DNA from: Rhizobiales bacterium 2SD | GTDB taxonomy: Bacteria; Pseudomonadota; Alphaproteobacteria; Rhizobiales; Beijerinckiaceae | DNA length: 64,000 nt | Direction of reading: 5' to 3' | NCBI GenBank assembly: GCA_005502805.1 | Contig: SCMY01000004.1 | Coordinates: forward strand, 248,001-312,000 | Shown here: positions 8,649 to 16,548 of the stretch, in pieces | How the letters are laid out: each line of letters opens with the position of its first letter | How positions within the stretch are numbered: the first letter of the stretch is position 1 | Notes under the pieces: model-generated | Database searches by the model: none | What the model was told of the DNA's origin: nothing | What the model saw: only the letters and a program-made list of their open reading frames with translations | Position numbers and translations under genes: made by a program

Positions 8649-9562
8649 TCGATCCTCCCTTCCTTCGTGTCAAGATCGGGCTCGCCGAGCCCGGCGAGCC
8701 ATTCGGCAAGGCGCACGGTCGAGATGAAGTCGGCCTCGCCCTCGCCGCGTCCGATCAGCGCGCCATAGGTCTCGCGCGTCAGGCTCGCCAAAGGCAGCGC
8801 CATCTCGGCGGCCTGGCCGGCGCCGATGATCAGGTCGAGATCCTTGGCCATCTGCCGGCAGGAGAATGTCGGCGAGAAGTCGCGCGTCTCCAGGCTCTTG
8901 GCCTTGTAGTGGACCATGGGCGAGCCGACCGCGCTGTTGGTCAGCACGTCGAGAATGTCCTGCCAGGCGAGATTGCCCTTGCGGGCGAGGACGATGCTCT
9001 CGCCCATCATCGCCGCCGAGACCGCGATCATCAGGTTGACGGCGAGCTTGGCGAAGCGGGCCTCCTCGCCTTCGCCGAGATATTTCTGGGCGCGGGTGAA
9101 ATCCTGCGCGATCGGGCGGAAGGCGTCGAAGGCGGCGAGCGGCCCCGAGACGAAGCAGGTCAGGTTGCCGGTATGGGCGATGGCGGCATTGCCGGAGACC
9201 GGCGCACGCAGATAGGCGACCTTATGCTCGGCAGCCAGCCGCGCCACCTCGGCCGAAATGGTCGGGCTGACGGTCGAGGTCTCGACCAGGATCGCGCCCT
9301 CGCGCATCGCGTCGAAGAGCCCGCCGGACAGCGCGACGGCAGCCAGCACCTTGTCGTCCGGCAGCGAGGTGAAGACGATGTCGCGCCCGGCCGCGTCGGC
9401 GAGCGTGGCGGCCGGCGCGACGCCGCCTGCGGACGCTTCGGCGATGCGTTGCTGATCGCGGTCGAAGCCGGCGACCTCATGTCCGGCTGCCGCGAGGCGG
9501 GTGGCGATGGGCAAGCCCATTTTACCAAGCCCGATCCAGCCGATGGTTTGCGTATGCGTCAT
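8645..9562 (-). CDS. NAD(P)-dependent beta-hydroxyacid dehydrogenase (3-hydroxyisobutyrate dehydrogenase family)
   Basis: 305 aa from the ATG at 9562, preceded by GAGGA. An upstream in-frame extension runs into the amidohydrolase gene and is not used. The N-terminal Rossmann motif GWIGLGKMG (8-16) binds NAD(P), followed by the family signature APVSGN and the catalytic Lys in FAKLAVNLMI. Family members oxidise or reduce 3-hydroxyisobutyrate, tartronate semialdehyde, 6-phosphogluconate-like acids or imines. The gene is co-transcribed with the hydroxyquinol enzymes but has no place in the textbook hydroxyquinol route, so it probably serves the upper part of the pathway. Confidence 0.9.
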   Translation of the reverse strand: MTHTQTIGWIGLGKMGLPIATRLAAAGHEVAGFDRDQQRIAEASAGGVAPAATLADAAGRDIVFTSLPDDKVLAAVALSGGLFDAMREGAILVETSTVSPTISAEVARLAAEHKVAYLRAPVSGNAAIAHTGNLTCFVSGPLAAFDAFRPIAQDFTRAQKYLGEGEEARFAKLAVNLMIAVSAAMMGESIVLARKGNLAWQDILDVLTNSAVGSPMVHYKAKSLETRDFSPTFSCRQMAKDLDLIIGAGQAAEMALPLASLTRETYGALIGRGEGEADFISTVRLAEWLAGLGEPDLDTKEGRIE

Positions 9563-9572
9563 CTCGTTGTCC

Positions 9573-10937
9573 TCAAGCCGCCTGCTGCCTGCGGCGAAGC
9601 TCTTCGACGATCCGGGTGCCGGAGGCGGCGAGGCGTTCGAGCTCGTCGTCGAGCCCTCCGGCGAGCAGCCTTCCATCCCGTTTCACGAAGCGGCCTGCGA
9701 CCATCACCGCCTCGACGTCGCCGCGTCCGGCCTGCATGACCACCGCGGCGGCGGGATCATGCAGCGGCTGCAGATGCAGCGCCCGCGCGTCGATCAGGGT
9801 GATGTCGGCCTGCTTGCCCGGCGCGAGCGAGCCGATGCGATGGTCGAGCCCGAGCATGCGTGCGCCTTCGATGGTGACCCAGGACAGCGCTTGCCGGACG
9901 GAAACCGTCGATGTCGGCGGAATCGCGCCCGTCCGCTGGCGGCTGTCGGCATTGTCGAGCGCGCGCTGCATGCCGAGCGCGACGCGGGCGACGCCCATCA
10001 TGTCCCCGGCGAGCACGGATTCGAGGTCGACCCCCAGCGAGGGCGCGACGCCGCGCGCCAGCAATCGGCCAGTGATCGGGAAGCCATGGCCCTGCGTCAT
10101 CTCGTTCTCGGGCGTCACCGAAAAGGAAACACCGAGATCGACCAGTTGTCCCAACAGATCATCCGGCAGATCGTTGCCGTGGACAATGTTGATGCCCCGC
10201 CCGACCAGCCCCTCGGCAATCAGCTTTTCCCAACCGCCCGGCGTCTTCGCCGCGCCACCGCCCTGGTGCATCGAGGCAACGACGCCGAGTTCGCGCGCTA
10301 GCCGGAAATCGGCACGCGCGACCTCCATGGTCGCGTAGTGCGGGCCGAGAATGGCGAGGCCGAGCGTCAGCAGGCCGTCATCGCCGGCGAAGCGGCCGCG
10401 GAGCAGACGCTCCACCTCGGCACGCGGGTGCGGCACTTCGGAGAAATGCGGCTCGCCGGGCTTCGGATCGGGCTTGGGCGAGCCGTGGAAGAAGGCGGCA
10501 CGGATGCCGCTCTCGGCCAGCGCTTCGACGGCGGCGTCGGTATGCGCGGGCGTCGGGTTGTTGTGGCACCAGTCGACCAGCGTCGTGGTGCCGGCGTCGA
10601 TCTGGCCGAGCGCGCCCACCAGCGTCGCGATGCCGATGTCCTCCGGCCTGAACAGCGTCGCGAGCCCGGCATGGACCCAGCGGAAATATTCGAGCAGCGT
10701 CCAGTCCGCCGCGAGCCCGCGCAGCCCGGTCTGCCAGCTGTGCATATGGGCGTTGACGAAGCCCGGCACGGCGATCCGCCCGGCTGCGTCGACGCGCTCG
10801 GCATCCTCGGCCTCGATACGCGGCGCGATGGCGACGATCTTCCCGTCCGCGACGAGAATGTCGCCACGAGGTAGATCGCCGACGGCCGGATCCATCGAGA
10901 GGATGGTAGCTCCGGATAGGAGGATGCGGCGGGTCAT
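9573..10937 (-). CDS. Amidohydrolase family protein (cytosine deaminase / triazine hydrolase-like)
   Basis: 454 aa metal-dependent hydrolase with a split beta-sandwich around a TIM barrel. Candidate metal ligands are His64 and His66 (VNAHMHSW), His224 (ASMHQGG), His253 (IVHGND) and Asp304 (GVDLES), as in subtype III enzymes such as cytosine, 8-oxoguanine and s-triazine hydrolases. The general acid/base Glu usually two to three residues after the third His seems absent: the segment reads MHQGGGAAKTP. Substrates of relatives are ring amino, chloro or methylthio groups. The gene sits 3 bp after the maleylacetate reductase gene and 10 bp before the dehydrogenase gene. The substrate is unknown. 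Confidence 0.88.
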   Translation of the reverse strand: MTRRILLSGATILSMDPAVGDLPRGDILVADGKIVAIAPRIEAEDAERVDAAGRIAVPGFVNAHMHSWQTGLRGLAADWTLLEYFRWVHAGLATLFRPEDIGIATLVGALGQIDAGTTTLVDWCHNNPTPAHTDAAVEALAESGIRAAFFHGSPKPDPKPGEPHFSEVPHPRAEVERLLRGRFAGDDGLLTLGLAILGPHYATMEVARADFRLARELGVVASMHQGGGAAKTPGGWEKLIAEGLVGRGINIVHGNDLPDDLLGQLVDLGVSFSVTPENEMTQGHGFPITGRLLARGVAPSLGVDLESVLAGDMMGVARVALGMQRALDNADSRQRTGAIPPTSTVSVRQALSWVTIEGARMLGLDHRIGSLAPGKQADITLIDARALHLQPLHDPAAAVVMQAGRGDVEAVMVAGRFVKRDGRLLAGGLDDELERLAASGTRIVEELRRRQQAA

Positions 10938-10940
10938 CGC

Positions 10941-12029
10941 TCAGGCTGCCTCGTCTTCGGCGACGGCCGCGCGGGGGCGCTCGCCGGCGAAGGCCTTGGC
11001 GAGCAGCTCGCGGACGCCATCGCGCGTCACCGGGCGTGGATTCCAGTAGGGGTTTTCGACCGCGATATCCGCCGCCTTGTCGATGCCGCTCTCGGGCATG
11101 CCGAGCTTGGCCAGCGACAGCGGCACGCCGAGCGCCCGCACCAGATCGTAGAGGCCCTGCGCCGCATCCGGCGCCCCGAGCGCCCGACTGATCGCCGCCA
11201 TCGCCTCCGGCGCGGCCGGAGCGTTGTAGGCGACCGCATGCGGCAGCACGACGGTATGCGTCTCGGCATGAGGCAGGTCGAAGGAGCCTCCGAGCGTGTG
11301 GCAGAGCTTGTGATGCAGCGCCATCCCGACCGCGCCGAGGCAGCAGCCGCAGAGCCAGGCGCCATAGAGCGCATTCGAGCGTGCCTCGATATTGGCCGGC
11401 TCGTGGACCAGGATCGGCAAGGCCGAAGACAAAGTGCGGATGCCGTCTTCCGCCATCAGGGAGATGATCGGGTTGCGATCCTTGGCGTAAAGCGCCTCGA
11501 CCGCATGGGCCATGGCGTTGATGCCGGAGGTGGCCGACAGCATCGGCGGCAGGCTGAGCGTCAGGTCCACGTCGTAGATGACCGTCTCGGGCAGCACGTC
11601 GAGCGAGCGGATCGTCGTCTTGCGGCCGGCTTCGGTCTGGCCGAGGATCGGCGTCATCTCCGAGCCGGCATAAGTGGTCGGGATGACGATTTGCGGCACA
11701 CCGCTGCGCAGCGCCAGCGCCTTGCCGAGCCCGGTGGTGGAACCGCCGCCCAGCGCCACAACACAGTCGGCGCCGGTTTCGCGCAGGGTGCCGAGTGCCC
11801 GCTCCGTCACTTCGACCGGCGTGTGCATCGTCGCGTCGTTGAAGTATCCCGCCAAGGCGGAACTGAGCAGCGCGCCGAGGCGTTCGCCCGCGGCCGCCTG
11901 CTGCGGCGTCGTCAAGACCAGTGCCCGCTTGGCGCCGAGCCGCTCGACCTCCGCGGCGACCTCCTTGATCGTGCCGCGCCCGAAGCGCACCCGCGACGGC
12001 AGAGCCTCGTAGCTGAAGGTCTCGATCAT
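10941..12029 (-). CDS. Maleylacetate reductase (iron-containing alcohol dehydrogenase family)
   Basis: 362 aa from the ATG at 12029, which has AAGGAG just upstream; the longer open frame merely reads into the Dabb gene. The nucleotide loop GGGST (94-98), PTTYAGSE (117-124) and the His-rich segment ALHHKLCHTLGG are as in maleylacetate reductases, which reduce maleylacetate to 3-oxoadipate with NAD(P)H. Those enzymes conserve most of the iron-ADH fold but have lost strict metal dependence. Co-occurrence with the intradiol dioxygenase supports the call. A poly-Ala/Glu tail of about 15 residues ends the protein. Confidence 0.94.
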   Translation of the reverse strand: MIETFSYEALPSRVRFGRGTIKEVAAEVERLGAKRALVLTTPQQAAAGERLGALLSSALAGYFNDATMHTPVEVTERALGTLRETGADCVVALGGGSTTGLGKALALRSGVPQIVIPTTYAGSEMTPILGQTEAGRKTTIRSLDVLPETVIYDVDLTLSLPPMLSATSGINAMAHAVEALYAKDRNPIISLMAEDGIRTLSSALPILVHEPANIEARSNALYGAWLCGCCLGAVGMALHHKLCHTLGGSFDLPHAETHTVVLPHAVAYNAPAAPEAMAAISRALGAPDAAQGLYDLVRALGVPLSLAKLGMPESGIDKAADIAVENPYWNPRPVTRDGVRELLAKAFAGERPRAAVAEDEAA

Positions 12030-12072
12030 CGAAGACTCCTTGCGGATCAGGCGTTGATCGCGCGGCTCCGGC

Positions 12073-12447
12073 TCATTCGCCGGCGACGGCTTCCTGGTGG
12101 CGCTGCAGCCCGCTTCCGGCGAAAGCGGGCGTGTCATTGTCGGCGAGATAATCGACCTGGAAGCGCGCAATCCTGAGGTCGGCAAGCTCCTGCCGGACCC
12201 GCAAGTGCTCGGGATGGCTGCCATAGGCTTCAAGCGCGGCCCGGTCGGCGAACTCGCTGACCAGAACGACATCGCAGGCATAATCGACGCCACTGACGTC
12301 GGCGCCGATCTCGATATGGGAGAGGCCTTCGATGCGGCCCCGGAGCCCCTCGAAGGCGGCCTTGACCTTGGCGCGGGCATCGGCGCGCTCCTCCGGCGTC
12401 TCGCCGCGCAAGCGCCACATCACGATGTGACGGACCGGACCGGACAT
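12073..12447 (-). CDS. Dabb (stress-responsive alpha/beta barrel) family protein
   Basis: 124 aa. It starts VRHIVMWRLRGETPEERADARAKV, the typical Dabb opening, and holds SEFADRAALEAYGSHPEHLRV, the conserved edge strand and helix; the fold is a dimeric ferredoxin-like barrel. Small Dabb proteins accompany many aromatic-degradation operons, and a few are cyclases or hydrolases, but none has a general reaction. This is the first gene of the operon, with GAGGA before its ATG, and it faces the LysR gene across 118 bp. Confidence 0.87.
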   Translation of the reverse strand: MSGPVRHIVMWRLRGETPEERADARAKVKAAFEGLRGRIEGLSHIEIGADVSGVDYACDVVLVSEFADRAALEAYGSHPEHLRVRQELADLRIARFQVDYLADNDTPAFAGSGLQRHQEAVAGE

Positions 12448-12503
12448 GGCGTTTCCTCGACCTTCGGCCGTCGTTCTCCGGCCGTCGTTGTCCGGAGAGT
12501 TAA

Positions 12504-12517
12504 GACTTGCGAAAGTC
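12504..12517. promoter_or_regulatory. Candidate LysR operator in the divergent promoter region
   Basis: The inverted repeat GACTT-GCGA-AAGTC sits in the 118-bp gap between the divergent Dabb and LysR genes and satisfies the T-N11-A pattern typical of LysR-type sites. It is the only clear dyad I see there. Binding is inferred from position. Confidence 0.45.
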
Positions 12518-12565
12518 GGAAATAAAGCCGAGCTTCAGGAAGTCTCTTTTACGCAAACTGGAAAA

Positions 12566-13480
12566 ATGGATCGCTTCACCCAGATCGAGGTGTTCGTGAA
12601 GACGGCGGAGCTGCGCAGCCTGTCGCGCGCGGCTGAAGCGCTCGGCATGTCGAACGCCGCCGCCAGTCGCCACCTTGCCGCGCTGGAGGAGCGTCTCTCA
12701 GCCCGACTCGTCGAGCGTAACACGCGCCGCCTCTGGCTGACCGAGGCGGGGGAGCAGTTCTACCAGCGCAGCGGCGTGCTGCTGACCGAGCTCGGCGAGG
12801 CGGAGAATGCGGTCAATGCCCATACGCTGGCGCCCCAAGGGGTCCTGCGCGTCACCAGCTCGCTCTCCTTCGCGACGATCTACCTGGCCCCGATGCTGCC
12901 GGCATTCCGCCGACTCTACCCCAAGCTCAGTGTCCACATCGCCGTCGCCAACCGCTATCTCGACTTCATCGAGGCCGGGATCGACGTCGCCGTCCGCACG
13001 CGCCTGCACGAGCCCGATAGCCATATCATGGTGCGGCGGCTCGGGCGCATGCGCCGCGTCCTTGCCGCCTCGCCGGCCTATCTTGAGGAGCGCGGCCGAC
13101 CCGCGACCCCGGCCGACCTCACCCAGCACGACATGCTGGTCTACAACCTCGCCGCCGACCCGTTCTCGCTACGCCTGACCAAGGGCGATACCGAGCGGAT
13201 CGTGCGGATCGGCGCAGCGCTCGACTGCAATGACGGGCAAGTGATCCGCCAGGCCGCGATCGCCGGGCTCGGGATTCTCATCCAGCCGCTCTATATAGTT
13301 CAGGCCGATATCGAAGCCGGGCGCCTGGTGCCGGTTCTGCTCGACTGGCAGCTACCTATGCTGACGATGAACATCGCCTATCAGAACCGCGATCACCTGC
13401 CGGCCAAGATCCGGGTGTTCAACGAGTTCCTGGTCAATCACGTCCGTTCGACCTCGAACAGCCAAATCTGGTCGGCCTGA
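12566..13480 (+). CDS. LysR family transcriptional regulator of the hydroxyquinol operon (predicted)
   Basis: 304 aa from ATG 12566 (MDRFTQIEVFVKTAELRSLSRAAEALGMS). Residues 1-60 form the winged helix-turn-helix; the rest is a LysR effector domain of the DsdA/YafC-like subgroup with a substrate pocket around VLRVTSSLSFATIYLAPMLP. The longer open frame upstream lacks LysR-like residues. The gene is divergent from the 12-gene catabolic operon, so it most likely controls that operon in response to a pathway intermediate. Confidence 0.9.
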   Translation: MDRFTQIEVFVKTAELRSLSRAAEALGMSNAAASRHLAALEERLSARLVERNTRRLWLTEAGEQFYQRSGVLLTELGEAENAVNAHTLAPQGVLRVTSSLSFATIYLAPMLPAFRRLYPKLSVHIAVANRYLDFIEAGIDVAVRTRLHEPDSHIMVRRLGRMRRVLAASPAYLEERGRPATPADLTQHDMLVYNLAADPFSLRLTKGDTERIVRIGAALDCNDGQVIRQAAIAGLGILIQPLYIVQADIEAGRLVPVLLDWQLPMLTMNIAYQNRDHLPAKIRVFNEFLVNHVRSTSNSQIWSA

Positions 13481-13564
13481 GCGCTCTGGCTGCTTCCTGA
13501 CCATCGGCAATCGCCCGGATGGCTGGCGGTAAGCTGATAGCGGCGCGTGCCGACCGGGAACGGC

Positions 13565-13804
13565 ATGAACCAGAAGCAACTCGACTTCGTCTTCCGCGTC
13601 GCCGAGCTCGGGGGTTTTCGCAAAGCGTCCGAAGCGTTGCGGATTGCCCAACCGGTCCTCGCGCACCGCATCATTCAGCGGCAGACCGAGCAGGCCGTCG
13701 CCGTGATAGACGGCCGGGAATTCCAATCTCCGGCGATCCAGCAATTTGGTCGCAGATCAGTTCACCGCGGACGTTCAGGGACAAGGTCGCGAATTGGCTC
13801 GTGA
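13565..13804 (+). pseudogene. Truncated LysR-family regulator remnant
   Basis: The frame from ATG 13565 reads MNQKQLDFVFRVAELGGFRK and then ASEALRIAQPVLAHRI. This is a clean LysR N-terminal helix-turn-helix of about 35 residues, with GFRKASEALRIAQP as the expected recognition helix region. After that, similarity ends: the remaining codons to 13804 are low-complexity and do not match a LysR effector domain in any forward frame I checked. The remnant lies 85 bp after the intact LysR gene. It looks like the 5' scar of a deleted gene at the junction of two catabolic clusters. The rest of the gap 13481-13806 holds nothing else I recognise. Confidence 0.65.
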
Positions 13805-13806
13805 GC

Positions 13807-14856
13807 CTAGTCCAGGCGTGCCGTCGAGCGCCGCACCACCAGCTCCACCGGCAACATCGTCGTTTCGGCAAAACGGCCGGCGACGAGCGCCATCAGCGTC
13901 TCCGCCGCCAATGTCCCGATCCGGCCGATCGGCAGATGGACGGTGGTCAGCGAAGGCGAGACATGGGCCGACATGTCGAGGCCGTCGATCCCGACCACAG
14001 AGAGGCCGAAAGGGACCGATATCCCGCGCGCATGCGCCTCCTCCATGCAGCCGATGGCGAGGAGATCGATGCCGCCGATCAAAGCCGTCGGGGGATCGTC
14101 GAGCTCGAGCAACGTAGCACAGCCGATGCGCCCACCGGCGAGGGTGACCGCCTGCTCGGAGTGGAGCTGGTCAGGAAGGCCGAGGCCGGCTTCGGCCAGG
14201 GCCGCTCGCGCCCCGGCCAGCCTCGCCCGCTGGCGGTCGTTGAAGCGCAGCTGGCCGGTGACCATGCCGATCCGGCGATGGCCAAGGCCGATCAGATGCT
14301 CGGCAGCCAGGCGACCGGCGAGTACATTATCGATCGTCACAGCGGTGAAGTTGCCATCGCCGCACCAGGTCAGGACGATCGGGACCCGGGCCTCCTTCAG
14401 CATGGCGACAGTCTCGGGCGGTCGCTCGGCGCCGACCAGCATCAGACCGTCGACACCGCGTCCGAGCAGCGAGCGCACGGCCTGGGCTTCCGCCGCGGCA
14501 TGCCCCTCATGTGAAGCGACGAGCAGCAGGAAGCCTTCCTGCGCCAGCGTCGACTGCATCGCCTGCAGCGCCCGTGCGAAGATGGCGCTGTCGAGCGTCG
14601 GCACGATCGCCCCGATCGTCATCGAGCGCCCCGAAGCCAGGGCGCGCGCCGCGCCATCCGGCAGATAGCCCAGCCGCAGCGCGCTGGCCCGGACCTTGGC
14701 GAGGGTCTCCTCCGAGAGCAGATGCGGCTGGGCGATCGCGCGCGACACCGTCGCCGGAGACACCCCGGCGTCGCGCGCCACATCGCTCAACTTGATGCGA
14801 CCGCCCTGTCTCATGCCGCGCCCTGAAAATTCTTTCATAAGAGATACCGCTGTCAT
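13807..14856 (-). CDS. LacI family transcriptional regulator
   Basis: 349 aa if started at 14856; starts at 14838 (MKEFSG) or 14814 (MRQGGR) are also possible and keep the whole DNA-binding domain. The helix-turn-helix and hinge read IKLSDVARDAGVSPATVSRAIA. A periplasmic-binding-protein-like effector domain follows (MTIGAIVPTLDSAIFARALQ) and ends with VVRRSTA. It is divergent from the SsuABC-like transporter operon, and a perfect LacI-type operator lies between them, so it probably represses that operon until an inducer binds. Confidence 0.93.
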   Translation of the reverse strand: MTAVSLMKEFSGRGMRQGGRIKLSDVARDAGVSPATVSRAIAQPHLLSEETLAKVRASALRLGYLPDGAARALASGRSMTIGAIVPTLDSAIFARALQAMQSTLAQEGFLLLVASHEGHAAAEAQAVRSLLGRGVDGLMLVGAERPPETVAMLKEARVPIVLTWCGDGNFTAVTIDNVLAGRLAAEHLIGLGHRRIGMVTGQLRFNDRQRARLAGARAALAEAGLGLPDQLHSEQAVTLAGGRIGCATLLELDDPPTALIGGIDLLAIGCMEEAHARGISVPFGLSVVGIDGLDMSAHVSPSLTTVHLPIGRIGTLAAETLMALVAGRFAETTMLPVELVVRRSTARLD

Positions 14857-14903
14857 AGCGTGATCTCAAACAAAAAAGCACATCTATGGCGATAGATTAG
14901 CGC

Positions 14904-14949
14904 TTGACAGGCGTGGGTGTCTTTGAAAGCTTGAATGAAAGCGCTTTCA
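14904..14949 (+). promoter_or_regulatory. LacI-type operator with a nearby -35-like element
   Basis: TGAAAGCGCTTTCA at 14936-14949 is a perfect 14-bp palindrome with the central CG step typical of LacI/PurR-family operators. It lies 23 bp before the first transporter start codon and beside the divergent LacI gene. TTGACA at 14904-14909 is a perfect -35 hexamer, but no good -10 stands at the usual spacing. The operator would overlap the start of transcription, which fits repression. Confidence 0.75.
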
Positions 14950-14972
14950 ATAGATGCGCAACGGGAAACGCC

Positions 14973-15749
14973 ATGATGGGACGAAAGGGATTGGCCAGCC
15001 TGACCTCCGTGGCCGCAGCCCTATTGCTCTGGTTCGTCGTGACGACGCTGACCGGGCTGGTCTCGCCGGGCCGCTTTCCGTCGCCGGCTGAGTTCTGGCA
15101 GTCGCTGGTCCAGATCGCGACGCGCGGCTACGCTGGGGCGCCGCTGCTCGCCCATGCCGTGCAGAGCCTCAAGCTCGTGCTGCTCGGCTTTGCCGTGGCG
15201 GTCGCCACCGGCGTGCCGCTCGGCCTCTGGATGGGCTGGAGCCGGCGGGCCGAGGCGGCGATCAACCCCGTCTTCCTGCTGATCCGCCCGATTCCGCCCT
15301 TGGCGTGGATCCCGCTCGCCATCCTCTGGCTCGGCCTCGGCGATGCCGCCAAGATCATGGTGATCTGGTTCGCCGCCTTCGTGCCCTCGGTGATCAATGC
15401 CTTCGCCGGCGTGCGGGCGATCGACCGCCCGATGATCGAGGCGGCGCGCATGCTCGGCACGCCGCGCTGGCGACTGGTTCGGGAAGTCATCGCGCCGGCC
15501 GCCTCGCCGATGATCTTCACCGGCCTGCGCCTGTCGCTGCAGGCATCCTGGACGACATTGGTCGCGGCCGAGCTGGTCGGCGCCCTGCTCGGCATCGGCT
15601 TCGTACTCAACGTCGCCCAGCAGGACATCTACCCCGGCATGATCCTCGTCGGCATGGTCACGGTCGGCCTGCTCGGCTGGGCCACGACCTGGCTGCTCGC
15701 CATGGCCGAGCAGCGCGCCCTCGCCTGGAACATGGCGGCGCGGGACTGA
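14973..15749 (+). CDS. ABC transporter permease (SsuC/TauC type), first subunit
   Basis: 258 aa from ATG 14973; an ATG one codon later is equally possible. A TTG further upstream would overlap the operator and is rejected. The protein has five to six hydrophobic helices and the EAA-loop segment EAARMLGTPRWRLVREVIAPAA, standard for nitrate/taurine/sulfonate ABC permeases. It is the first gene of an operon ordered permease, permease, ATPase, binding protein, then three dehydrogenases. The gap to the next gene is 4 bp. Confidence 0.92.
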   Translation: MMGRKGLASLTSVAAALLLWFVVTTLTGLVSPGRFPSPAEFWQSLVQIATRGYAGAPLLAHAVQSLKLVLLGFAVAVATGVPLGLWMGWSRRAEAAINPVFLLIRPIPPLAWIPLAILWLGLGDAAKIMVIWFAAFVPSVINAFAGVRAIDRPMIEAARMLGTPRWRLVREVIAPAASPMIFTGLRLSLQASWTTLVAAELVGALLGIGFVLNVAQQDIYPGMILVGMVTVGLLGWATTWLLAMAEQRALAWNMAARD

Positions 15750-15753
15750 GCCG

Positions 15754-16542
15754 ATGCGCGACACGCCTCTTTCCTTCGCGGAACGGATCGGCTGGGGAGC
15801 GCTCGGCCTGGCGGTGCTGCTCGGCACCTGGACGCTCCTCACCGCCTCCGGCCTGGTGCCGCGCCCGTTCCTGCCGACGCCACTCGACGTGCTCGACCGC
15901 ATGATCGAGCTGATGAGTGCGCCTTTCGCCGGCGCGACACTACCGCAGCACCTGGCCTCGAGCTTCGAGCGCTATGCCTATGGCGTGCTGCTCGCGGCCC
16001 TGATCGGTGTGCCGCTCGGCCTGCTGATGGGCTGGTTCCGCTGGCTCGACGATATCGTCACGCCGCTGTTCGACGGCCTGCGCTTCATCGCGCCGATCGC
16101 ATGGGTACCGTTTGCGGCCTTGTGGTTCGGCACCGGGATCGGCGGGCCGGTGCTGATCATCTTCGCCGGCGCCTTCCCGCCTTGCCTGATCAACGCCTAT
16201 CGCGGCGCGCGCTTCGTCGAGCCCAGGTTGATCGAGGCGGCGCGCATGCTCGGCACCGGCAATCTGCGCATCATCCTGGAGATCCTGCTGCCGGCTGCGA
16301 CGCCGTCGATCGTCGCCGGCCTGCGTGTCGCCGCGGGCCTGGGCTGGCAGTCGCTGGTCGGCGCCGAGCTGATCGTCGCTGCGGCCGGCGTCGGATTCAT
16401 GATGGTGCAGGCGCAGGCGAACGTGGCGACGCCAACGGTGATGGCCGGCATGGTCGCCATCGGCATCGTCGGCATGGTGATCGATGTCGCCCTGCGTCAG
16501 GGCGAGGCATGGTTGCGCCGCCGGCGTGGCCTGGAGGCTTGA
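15754..16542 (+). CDS. ABC transporter permease (SsuC/TauC type), second subunit
   Basis: 262 aa membrane protein similar to the preceding permease, with EAARMLGTGNLRIILEILLPAA as the ATPase-contact loop. Two distinct permeases imply a heterodimeric channel, whereas canonical SsuC and TauC are homodimers. It lies 4 bp after the first permease gene and 6 bp before the ATPase gene. Confidence 0.92.
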   Translation: MRDTPLSFAERIGWGALGLAVLLGTWTLLTASGLVPRPFLPTPLDVLDRMIELMSAPFAGATLPQHLASSFERYAYGVLLAALIGVPLGLLMGWFRWLDDIVTPLFDGLRFIAPIAWVPFAALWFGTGIGGPVLIIFAGAFPPCLINAYRGARFVEPRLIEAARMLGTGNLRIILEILLPAATPSIVAGLRVAAGLGWQSLVGAELIVAAAGVGFMMVQAQANVATPTVMAGMVAIGIVGMVIDVALRQGEAWLRRRRGLEA

Positions 16543-16548
16543 GGCAAG

